This document shows positions 42,897 through 54,100 of a DNA stretch of 64,000 bases, piece by piece. This DNA comes from Monomorium pharaonis. Taxonomy: Eukaryota > Arthropoda > Insecta > Hymenoptera > Formicidae. Positions within the stretch are counted from its first letter, which is position 1. The number at the start of each line of letters is the position of its first letter. The stretch spans positions 32,779,822-32,843,821 of the forward strand of contig NC_050469.1 in the NCBI RefSeq assembly GCF_013373865.1, written 5' to 3'. A program made the translations under genes and the position numbers. The notes under the pieces were generated by a model that saw nothing but the letters and a program-made list of their open reading frames with translations, was not told where the DNA came from and ran no database searches.

Positions 42897-44332
42897 TATA
42901 ATAAATTATATAATAATAAATTATTATATTTATTAATACATATTAATAATTATATATTTTTAAAAAATATTTATAAAATAAATTTATTTTATAATAATTA
43001 TTATTTATAATAATATTATTTATAATAATAATTATTACAAAGTTTATTTACTTTGTGTGTGTGTGTGTGCGTGTGTGTGTGTATGTGCGCGCGCGCACGT
43101 ATTTCTTTCTATATTACTTATACTTTTTCTAATGGATGCGACTCATTTGACGTTACAAATGCTTCAAACTATCTGATTGATCAATTAAAACAAAGAATTG
43201 TACGAACTGACCAATCAGGAATGTTTTGATGCGTTTGTCGTATCCAATATAATTTAAAATCAATATTTTCTTACTAAAACGAAAAAGGACAATCTATTTA
43301 TATTATGCAATTAAAAATAAAAATAAAAAGCTTTTTGAGAATTACATTTTACGAGATAAAAAATTTTTTCTTTACTTTATATCGGTTTATGTCAGTTTTG
43401 ACAGATCTAAATTCTAAAGTCTAACTATTAAATCAATAAATCGCAACAAACGATTTGATAATATCAATGATGTGAGTCTTCGGCCCATATTCTTCACTTT
43501 TATTGGCACATTTTCAGTAAACAATTTGTTGTCAAATTGACAACAAATTAACTCAAAATTTGATACTAAATATGACATCTGTGTCCATGATCAGCTTGTA
43601 TTTTGCTGACAAACTGTGTTTCGAAATTCAGTACTGAAAATCTATAGTTCATGTTACGTGTATAGATTTTCAGTAATGACAGTAAATTTTGAGACGCAGC
43701 CATAGTTCGCAGAAGATTATTTGCTGATAAAATTTGTAAAGCACATTTTGTCATATTTCTGCTAATAATTTGTCGACATCTATAACAGAATTTGTGTCCA
43801 ATTCGGTGCCATTTTATTTACAAACTTTCTAGCAAGAATTTGGATGTTATTTGATTTGGCAAGTTAGGCTATTTGAGTCTAAAAGTATCAATAAAAGTGT
43901 GTTTAGAATATAGTCACATCTATCGTTACATTTATAGTATGTTTATCGACACTCTTATCGAAAAGTGAATTCAGAGTACAGATCTTTATCTTTTTCAGTT
44001 CTCTCTCTCTCTCTCTCTCTCTCTCTAACAATTAAAAAAAAGATATAAAGTTAATTTCCGAGATCAAAGTAGTAAATCATTGATGGTATTAATCTAAACA
44101 TTGATGGTATTAATCTAAACATAATTTGTTAACATGGTCTGAAATATGTTATATGGAATTGGTATTTGTTAGAATTAATATTTATTAAATATTGATATTT
44201 GTTAACAAAAATCCTATAATAGGTAAAAAAAATTATTAAAATATTAAGTGTTTAAAGAATTTGTAAGAATTTCGTAGGAAGAAGAAAGCAAATTTTTCTG
44301 CAGTATAAAAATTTTTCGGTTTACATGTCCCT
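42897..44332. other. AT-rich spacer with simple repeats
   Basis: Contains a (GT)n tract with GCGCGC at about 43055-43100 and a (TC)n at about 44000-44027. There is a palindrome-like segment 43135-43250 (GGATGCGACTC / GTCGTATCC) and a region of TTTGCTGAC/CAGAAATTC-like repeats at 43480-43800. No gene seen. Confidence 0.45.
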
Positions 44333-44752
44333 GCAGTGCGATTCTGTAACTCGTTAAGAGGTATCGGTATCGTTATACAGTTGTTGCGCAGATATTTTAT
44401 ATGGTAAAAAAGCTGCGCAACGACAGTATAACGAAACCGATACCTCTTAACGAGTTACAGAATAGGCCTACTGGGTCGCGATTCTGTAACTCGTTAAGAG
44501 GTGTCAATATCATTATACTGTCGTTGCGTAGCTTTTTTACCATATAAAATATCTGCGCAACAACTGCAATAACGATACCGATACCTTTTAACGAGTTACA
44601 GAATCGCACTACTGGGCTGCTATTCCGTAATCACTTACCGACAACTATCGATGTCGTTGAGTGTCTTTACGCACGTATTTTGATATATGAAAAAATATGC
44701 GCAACGACACTTACCGACATCGATAGTTGTACGGAATAACATCCCTGGTCGA
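44333..44752. mobile_element. Three adjoining palindromic MITEs of one family
   Basis: Copies at about 44335-44470, 44478-44608 and 44618-44752. Ends are GCGATTCTGTAACTCGTTAA or GCTATTCCGTAATCACTTAC, and the centre is GTTGCGCAG-ATATTTTATATGG. The first two are in opposite internal orientation; the third is a more distant subfamily. A related copy is at 25930-26070. Confidence 0.8.
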
Positions 44753-46990
44753 AAAACTTGAATTTTGATGAAATTTTAATATTTTGTTAAATTTTATGTG
44801 TGTTTATTGTGAAACATTTTGATCCTTTAAAATTTTCATAGAAAATTCATAGTTTCAATAAAATGTGATTAATTTATTATACAAAATATCTTATATACAT
44901 ATATTATAGTATCTGCTCTTTTTTGTTACAATTTCATAAAAAATTTCTTAAAATCTTTTTATTTTTTAAAAATTTTATTAAATTCTCATTAAAATATCAT
45001 CTATTTTTCATTAAGGTTATTTTGACTATAACATAAACCACAACTAAAAGTTATCAAAATTTAAAGACTTAGCTTGTTTCTTAGCTTGTATCTTTTTTCT
45101 TTATCAACAATAAAAAATTTTATTTGTAAATAACCGAATTTTTGTTCTGAAACTAGTTACAAAAAACAAAACGAAAAATTTGACTTATAATAATTTATGC
45201 AACGAAAATAACCTTATTTTGATGGAGTTTTAGGTAAATAACTTTTAAAGTAAATAGATCTAAATAAATTTTGTGTAAATTTTTGTATAAATATTAATAA
45301 AGAGTTTTATTAGTATACATATACAAAATTTGATTTAGTTTATAATAGTACTTCCTTATCAAATTTGCAAATAAGTACAAAACGCAATTTTATGTAATAA
45401 TAAAATAATTTATAAATTTTTTTGTAGAATACTGTTATTGCATTGCTGCTGGTAATGTTTTGAAGTGTGATACATACATTATATGCAAAAAATAATCTTA
45501 GCAAAATATAATTAAAATTTCATTGCATAAACTATTCCTTGAAATTTCATCAAAATTTCTCCAAAATTTTTTTACTTGAATGACTTATTAAGAATTATTA
45601 ATGAGTCGTATATCATAACAATTATTATAAAAGATAAATTCTTTCAATCTGTTATATAATTTATAAATTTTAATCTAATAATTTTTCTCTATTGTTTTTA
45701 TTGCGGTTAGTCAGAGTGTGTCAAAACCATCTAATATCCTTTTAACTGTAGTTGTCAAGCTAAAAAATTCTTTTTGAAAGTTCTGACCTTTGTCTAAGAA
45801 AATTCAAAGTTTGTATTAAAAAATGAAAATGTTTGTTTTTTGGTATTGTATTATAAAATTAAATTAAGTTAGTTTTATATTTTTATACATACTCTTATAA
45901 AATATATATTGATTTTTTTACAAAGCTATCAAAGAACAGGCAGCGTTTTGTATAGTATTTAGGAGTTTATTTTTTCTAGAGGTATAGTTTTATAAAGAAA
46001 TTTTATTAAGAACCTCCAAAAAGTTTATTGGAAAGGACGTATTTTCCATAATATCTCGCTAAGTTTTTTTACATACTTTTCTTTTGAGATTTTAAAATCT
46101 TAGAAAAACTTTGTATTATACATGTGTTTCAAGCTAAAATTAAATACACAAAACATAAGAGGGTTATTTTTTTATTCTAAAAAATAATCTTTGAGATATA
46201 TTTAAAAGTTTGTTCATTCTTCATTATTAATTAAAAATTATACTATATCTCTTTCATTATATTGAAAAATTAAAAAATTTTTGCGAATAACACGATCCAT
46301 AGTTAAAAATAATATATATTCGAATACTTTCGGAACACCCAGTACATTCCTTTTAAGCGCAAAAAAGGACGGGTCTAAACATGCACGAGCCGATTATTGG
46401 ACGAGAAAGACCATTCCACAGAAAAGTCTCTAGCTTTTCTTCTTCACATAATAAGACATTTAATTACTTGACGTTTTAAATGTATTTTACAAATAATAAA
46501 TAATATATTCGTTCTTAATAATAAATTATGAAATCATTAACAATACACAAGTGATGATTGTCAGCAGGTATCATATATTCTTCAAGCTTTTGATGCCAAT
46601 TATATGACTATGTGTGTAAGGCTATATTAATCTTATTTATTGCAGTGTTTTTTTATGTACGCTTCATAAAGTTTAAAAAATATAATTATCCTGCTGAGAA
46701 TTAAATTATTATTATGCAATTGTAATCAGAAAAAATGTATATTACAAACTGAAACTGATACTTATAATAAAATATAATATAAACATATATTTTACTTTAA
46801 TTATTTTTATAAAAAATTATTAATATATATTATTAAATCATAATTTTAAATTTTAAAACTTTGCTTTTAAAGAATATAGTACAAAATCAAATTTGTAAAT
46901 TATTTACTTATTTTATTTAAATTTCTAGATGTATAGTAAGAAAGTTGTGCTTCTTACAATAAAATAGCGAATCTAAATCTAATCGATTAG
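44753..46990. other. 2.2-kb AT-rich spacer, no gene seen
   Basis: No exon, RNA gene or structured repeat recognised. Confidence 0.4.
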
Positions 46991-47445
46991 CAGAGTTGGA
47001 TAGTAACTAAAATTAAAAATTAAAAGTTGCTAATAACTTATAAATTTATTTTAAATAAGTTTTAAATAAAGTTTTTAACATTAATTAATTATTTTCAAAC
47101 TACATCAACTTTAACTTATTAATGTTTTTCTTAAAATTAAACTTATATTAAAAAATTGTAAAAAAAAATACATTCTTACATAAAAAACAATATTTACTTG
47201 TTTACATAAGTTTAATTGAGAAAAATATTAAATTTGATATTATAATCAGCATTATAATTGTTTTGTCATTTAGAGTAATTTAATTTTAATTTAATATTAA
47301 TGGTTCTTAAATTAACTTTAATTTAATCTTAACACAAATTTTAACCGAAATAGTTTTTATTCATGCAACATCTAACATAATTAATTATAAGCAATTTATT
47401 TTAATTCTTATAAAACATTAAAAGACATAACTTATCCAACTCTAC
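46991..47445. mobile_element. hAT-like AT-rich element, CAGAGTTGGATA ends
   Basis: The left end CAGAGTTGGATAGTAACTAA and the right end CTTATCCAACTCTAC are inverted. The interior consists of AACTTTAATTTAATTAA-type repeats, as at 58026 and 36135. No coding sequence; target duplication not clear. Confidence 0.5.
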
Positions 47446-48080
47446 TCAATTCTAAAAAAATTCTCTTTATGTGATTAATTGTTTCCATATTGTATAAATG
47501 TTCTGAATAAAGAAATATCTTCTATATATTGAAGTATTTAAATCATATAATTGATATTTAAATCAGAAAACTAGGATAAATATGATAATTATTGTATTTA
47601 AAAAAAATCGTCAAGCAATCCCATACCTTAGCATGTAAACAAGAAAATATTTAAAAGTAAACTCTATACGACGAAAGAGTATAAACGGAGCAGACAAGTT
47701 TTTGTCTGGTTTGTACAGGAGTAATCCTTACATTGTCTTACTACTTGTGCTGGTCACCAGTGTCAACAGATAATGTAACCAGTATAGTTATTGAAATACC
47801 CGTCAAACAACTCGATTTCGCGTTACAAATGCAATTTTCGGTAATTATTTACATTAGCGATTCCTCATCGATTTTGATGACTTTCAAATATGTTATCAAG
47901 GTCATCATTCGGAACCCCTCCCCCGCCCACGCGTTCTCTGCTATACCAGACTGGGGAGCAGTGCTGCCAGACCCCCTCCATGGGCCAAGCCGCGCATGTG
48001 TGATGGATGGCAAATACAGTTATGTGTATTATGGGCGCTTAATTTTGGCGGGCCCAGTACTCTCAGTACAGAGAACCTCA
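47446..48080. repeat. Repeat-derived region, left member of an inverted pair
   Basis: About 47840-47925 (TAATTATTTACATTAGCGAT, CTTTCAAATATGTTATCAAG) matches about 49500-49597 in inverted orientation. The open frame here (47733-48149) translates to ISDSSSILMTFKYVIKVII-like peptide that also appears in the inverted copy. It is therefore repeat-derived, not a host gene. Confidence 0.5.
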
Positions 48081-48262
48081 GGGCCCCGATTCTTGAATTC
48101 ATTCGCAAGAGAAACGTATTCGCAAATTCTGTTCTTACAGAAAAGTTGAAAATTTATTGGCTATCGTATGGCTTTCAACCAATAAACTTACAACTTTTCT
48201 GTTAAAGTGGGTATTTGCGGGTATTCATACGTTTTCTTGCAAATAAATTCAAGAATCGAGCC
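48081..48262. mobile_element. Palindromic MITE, TIR GGGGCTCGATTCTTGAATT
   Basis: GGGCCCCGATTCTTGAATTC and GCAAGAGAAACGTATTCGCA pair with TTTGCGGGTATTCATACGTT and AAATTCAAGAATCGAGCCCC. The core TACAGAAAAGTTGAAAATTT repeats inverted. Confidence 0.8.
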
Positions 48263-48553
48263 CCAGTATTATTTTTGCCAAATAAAATATTTTTCTTAAT
48301 TACAGAAAAATGTGTATTTTTCATCATTATGTGAACATTCTACTCTCTACTTATCCACGCGCACCTGTGTGTGTAGTCACAAGAGTCTGCAGATTTGTGA
48401 TACGTTACTGTATTTCAACTCGTAAGCGCATGCGTCGGCCTATCCTGCCGGGCAATCCGGCAAAATCTGGCAACTCTGCTGGGGAGAAGTCGCTACAATC
48501 GTTTACACATTGTTCTGTGCCACGGAGATAGGAGACCGGTTCTTTACCTAAAG

Positions 48554-49270
48554 CAGTGCTCACCGTTAGTTGTCCTTTTCGGGCAGATTTCAGAGGCGAC
48601 GCCTACCGTTCCCCACTACCGCTCGCGACCTTGATGGCCGAGCCGCCGCGCCGATCGCATGCGAACGCTTCAGGCGCGTTGCGATAAAGAAGTATACTGG
48701 GGGTCGTACCTAAAATATTTCTCTTGTTAAACACTTTTTATTTTTATTAAATAATTAAATATTAATAATTTTATTATTAATATATATTATGTATATAAAA
48801 CTATTTTACATATATAAAATATGTTATCATAATATATTTCTGATAAAATATAATTACAATTTTAACAATAGCTTTCCACATCACTCGTAAGGTACTATTG
48901 TTTGATACGTTTTTTAAAATGGTAATTTCCCCAGCGGGCCGTACTGCGGTGATGTGGAAAGCTATTGTCAAAATTGTAATTATAGTTTATCAAAATATAT
49001 TATGATAACATATTTTATATATGTAAAATAGTTTTATATACATAACATATATTAATAATAAAATTATTAATATTCAATTATTTAATAAAAATAAAAAATT
49101 TTCAACGAGAAAAATATTTTAAATACGATTCTCCAGTATACTTCTTTATAGGGATGCGCCTGAGGCGTTCACGTGCGTTCGGCGGCTCGGCCGTCAACGA
49201 GCGGTAGTGGGGAGACGGTAGGCGTCGCCTCTGAAATCTGCTCGAAAAGGGCAACTAACGTTGAGCACTG
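48554..49270. mobile_element. 717-bp hairpin element, hAT-type ends
   Basis: Ends CAGTGCTCACCGTTAGTTG and CAACTAACGTTGAGCACTG. Arms of about 330 bp are near-complementary and separated by a short loop (about 48880-48950). The outer 120 bp are GC-rich (GACGCCTACCG, CTCCCCACTACCGCTCG, GAGCCGCCG); the inner part is extremely AT-rich. The flanking octamers ACCTAAAG and ATCTAAAA agree at six of eight positions, both differences being transitions, which fits an aged 8-bp hAT duplication. Confidence 0.75.
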
Positions 49271-50377
49271 ATCTAAAACCAATATTATGTATCGGATTTA
49301 TAAAACTTTTTTTGTTGTAAACTTTCAAATAAATCACGAGCGACGGTTAAAATCTTTTCAAGGTCACTCAGAAGGATGACCTTGACCACATGTTATGGTT
49401 AAGGTTATCGGAGCTACCCGTAAGTATCGTATTTATTAAATTTTTTAAATAATTTTTTATATATAATACAAAAACTAAGGTCGAGCGGCGATAACATGTA
49501 TAGGGAAAAGTTGTTCAGAATAATGACCTTGACAACATATTTGAAGGTCATAAAAATCGGTGAGGAATCGCTAATGCAAATAATTACCCAATTTTCCATT
49601 AGTATTCACAAAATTGTAGTTTTACAATGAAGCCTAAAACTATTACCAGATGTTTGGTAACACCATTAACTTTAAAGAAAAACAAGTAAAGGCAGATAGA
49701 TAATAACAAATAAATATTGGCTGTTTTTAAAAGACACAAATCGACACAGGTTAATATTCGAGCACAATTTGCCACAATTAAATGGAATATGACATAGTGT
49801 ATGTATAGTGCCTAACCTGACAATGAGATAGTAACTATGGGCCCAAGCGCGCCATATGTACGACAGCAAGTAAGGCTCTTCCCACTCTGTCCTATTCATG
49901 CGCACTCCATTTATGCTCTCTCGCCTTACAGAGTACAAAAGTGATTCAATGCGCGCAATCGTTTAGTTAGTTCATTGTTGTCGGTTTACAAGCTATGATT
50001 AACATACGTTCGCTTTTATTTGCATACATTTACTGTACAAATTGTCTCACTTTTTAAATTTGTAAGTCTTTTACTTTCATCTGGCATAAATTTACAACAC
50101 GGGCTGATTGAGTTATATATTTGTTTAATGATGAAATAAGCTAGATTTCATAGTTTTTAGCAAAATCGAAATACATTTTACATCTCATGTATTTGCATTC
50201 TTCGTCAAAATAGATTGTGATTTAATGAAGTTTCTTGTCTATGTTTCACTTTCTACTCACTTTCTAAACGGCTCATGCAATAAATGTAAATTAAATTTCT
50301 AAGAAAAATGAACTCATTTATTATAGCTTAATAATACATAACAATCTAAAATAATAATCAGTATATTTGTTGTTTAA
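49271..50377. other. Repeat remnant and GC-richer unique stretch
   Basis: About 49500-49600 is the right member of the inverted pair with 47840-47925. About 49780-49990 is GC-richer (GGGCCCAAGCGCGCCATATG, CTCTCGCCTTACAGAG). It could be a promoter-like or repeat-derived segment, but no exon was joined to it. The rest is AT-rich. Confidence 0.35.
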
Positions 50378-50958
50378 CCCTTTAACGCTCAAATGCACAC
50401 AATTTTTTTGTAAACTTTGACGACGTAGACTCTGTATAAAACGGACAAACTTTTTATCAAAGAGTACTTTTCTAGGGGGTTTTGAGTGTGCTCTTTCGAA
50501 TGCCGCCGCGAAAAATTGAGAAAAATGTCAAGAACATCGAGTTTCTAAACTTTTTTTAAAAAAGCACGATTTTTTAAATGTAAAATTTAAAAAAAATTGG
50601 ATTCTCTTTATTGTAACGGATTTGGATTAGGATCGGAACTGCATAAAACGTGCACTTTTTACAACTAAAAAGTGCACGCTTTATGCAGTTCCAATTTTAA
50701 TCCCAACCCGTTACGATAAAGAAAATCCACTTTTAAAAAAATTTTACTCGAAAAAAAATCCTTTTTTGAAAAAAAGCTCAGAAATTCGATGTTCTTGACA
50801 TTTTTTTCAATTTTTCGCGGCAGCATTCGAAAGAGCACACTCAAAACCCTCTAGAAATTATTGATAAATTATTATTTGATAAAAAGTTTGTCCGTTTTAT
50901 ACGAAGTCTACGCCGTCAAAGTTTACGAAAAAATTTTGTGCATTTGAGCGTAAAAGGG
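50378..50958. mobile_element. piggyBac-type palindromic element
   Basis: Ends CCCTTTAACGCTCAAATGCA and TGCATTTGAGCGTAAAAGGG, flanked on both sides by TTAA (50374-50377, 50959-50962), the piggyBac target. 581 bp with about 270-bp arms meeting at AAGTGCACGCTTTATGCAGT. There is no transposase. The repeated CCGTTTTATACAGAGTCTAC module lies near the ends. Confidence 0.88.
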
Positions 50959-51190
50959 TTAATTTTACTAAATCACAAATATATGTAAAATATGAACAAA
51001 ATATAAATCTTTATTGCATTGTATAAAAACAGATCGGATTCTTGATATAATATGCGAATTGATAAAAAATATAAAAACTTAAAAATAAATAACATTCTAA
51101 AGACGTCTAGTTATACAATTGTTACTAAAAATTACGATCTAATTACGTGATAAACGTAAAAATATCAAAAGAGAAACAATTGCACATGTT

Positions 51191-54100
51191 TCATTTACCA
51201 CGACTCTCTGTATTAGTTGCATTCCTTTGCGAATAAATAGAACCTTGGGCCAATCCCCTTAATGGTCCTTTTCGCAATTCGGACTGGGCACCTTTAGCAA
51301 GACAATTACGGGTAGAAACTAAACTTGCATCGTGCCCTACTGCAAGCGATCTTGACAATGGTTGCTTGGTCAACAAATTTGGATCCGGCCCCGACCATGG
51401 TGCGTAATCGGGCCTGTAATTTTTGTTTACTTAATGTTTATAAAACTATCATATTACAAATAAAAAAATAACAAAATTGCATGTAACGTACAACAGCAGA
51501 TCATTATTCGCTCCCCTTGCTAAATCCGAGTTTGAGCCCACTGGTTTTGTTAAATACGGGGATTTATATTCTTTATCCTCCGTGGTACTGGTTCCACGAG
51601 AAACTCTAATGCAATATTTTATTATGTACAGAGTGAGTTTTATTAATAAAATATTATTAAATTATTATGTTATTATAATTCTACTGTGTGTGCGTGCGTG
51701 TGTGTGTGTAATCTAATTATTAAATTATTATAAAATAATTATAAATTAAAAAATATTGTTATCTAAAAACAAACAAGTTTACAGTAGATAAGTGTTATCA
51801 AGATAATGACATATAATCTTAATGCCTTACTTCGGTATCTCAGTCTTAGTTTTGGATCGTTTCAACTTTTCAGTTTCCATATCTTTATTTATCTTTTTAA
51901 TTGGAGATGCTGTTAATTTTATAGCTTCTGTCACTGGTGGACTATCTTTCCGTTCATCACTTTTACTGCTACAATGTTTCACACAAAAAAACTTGTAAGA
52001 AAAAATTGTGTGTGTGCGCGCACGCAAAATAATTTTTAAGTACAAAAAATTCAAGACATTTCTTGGTTTATTTTATGAATAAAAGTTCCTATAAACATAA
52101 ATCCTAAAGTACTTTATTTTCAAAATGCATGATATAAAAATTGGGGGGAAAAAAACGAATATTTCAAAAATATTTTTGAAATTGTTTTAAATTTAAAAAT
52201 ATTTTATTGAAACTGATAATGTACGTACATTAAGAACTATTTTTTAGTATCAGAGAAATATATTTAGATCCAGTTTAGGGCCGTGTGTACGAGTAACTGT
52301 ATTAAATTTTTTAAATAAAAAAAAGTACATTTGTTTTTCCAAGTTTAACTATTTTTTTACAAAATTCAAACTAAAACTGTACAAAAATTGTTTTTTAACC
52401 GTTTTCAAGTTAAAATTATTGCTACTCAGGATTTATCACAATAATTTTTAATTTAAATTTTGTATTTTAATTCGATAACAGCTAGTCGTATAGAAAACGT
52501 AAAAAGCAGTTTTTTTTTAACATAACACAAAGAATAAATTTTTATCCTTAGAAATCATCCTGCATATATAAGTATTGGGCAACAGGTGAGAAACAATTTT
52601 TTAATGAATCATTTTTAATGATAAAACAAGATAAAAATTAAAAATAACAAAATTGCAATTAAAGCTTTGTTTTTTAATTACAATTATTTAAAGAATTGCG
52701 CGCTTCAGTATATTTTTTATCTATTAAATTTTTTATTAAGTAGATATTTAAATAATTAGAATTACAAATAATAAAAATCAATGCAACCAAATGCATTTAC
52801 AACACATGCATATTTCACAAATAATACAGAATGTAAGAATAAAGATTTCATGTGTCAAAATTTCAAACTAAAAACTTATACAATAATTATATTCATTTTC
52901 GGTTTGCGACAAAGATAAACACTTAAAGAATATCTTTATCTAACGGGATCATGTCACCTGCAGCATCAATCATGCATAATTCGAACAAAACGCGATGCAA
53001 ATTGACAAACATGTATTTCTCCATAATAACAACTAAAAGTAACTGAAATGACTATTACAATTAGAGACAACAGTAATATAGATTTTATCACTGAAGAGAA
53101 CTCAAACATGAAGTCGAAACATCTGTAATAATTTACTAAAGCGAATTGTAATAATGTACTCAATGTTGTTGCGCTTTATATTATTGTAATTAATGTAGTT
53201 TGCATTGCAAACGCCTAAAAGCGAATTGATCAATAATAAAAATAGTTCATACTGCACAAAAATATCCTGTGCCGGCTCTCATTGGCTTTTAATATTTCTT
53301 GACTGTTATTAATTACTGGAGCCTACGAATATTAATATAGTTTAATAATTATATTGTACGTAACGCAGGTTTAAAAATAAATATTTATTGTGACGTATAA
53401 GGTTTTTGTATTATTTGCGCTGAAATATGCACGCTGTAAATGCATTGCTTTAATTATTTTTTACTTAATAACAACTAATAATATTTTTTTAACTGGAAAG
53501 TTAGACTTCGCCCAGTGTATACTAAAAAATACAAGATTGTGGAAAGTACTATTATTAAAAATTGCTGACAAAAGCTTAAAAAAAAAAATCATTATATGAA
53601 ATAAAAAATAAACTCAATTTTATTATTCGGCGGTCCCAAAAACATAGGAAACGTATACTTGCACGATATTCATTATTTTCGTAAATTTGTCACTTTCGGC
53701 AGTAATTTTACATCCGCCATCTTGGAAAATCTCATATAAAATATTTGGATACATCACATTATCATCACTGATCCCAAAATAATGTTATACACCCATTTTC
53801 AAGTTAAATAGATAAAATTTTAGGTGATGAGTTGTAGCAATAAAGTAATGTACTTTCCAAAATATTTAGCAATGTTTAAGTCGCCATATTTAATTTTCCA
53901 TTAAAAATTTTGAAAAAACAACCACAGATTCTGAAAAATCAAGGTTTTTTTCCTTCAGGAATAATAGTTTCGTTACATTTCGAGCTAGAAAACTACTTTT
54001 TCTAGACAAAAAGTCAATCGATAGTAAAATGTCCGCTTGGGAAGAAATGGGTTAATTATAATTTTGTTATTCTAAATTTTCATCTAAAATTACTTGTTAA

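Noticed and set aside
47733..48149. 138-codon frame as a host gene
   Set aside because: Its core peptide is repeated in the inverted copy at 49500-49600, so the frame is repeat-derived.
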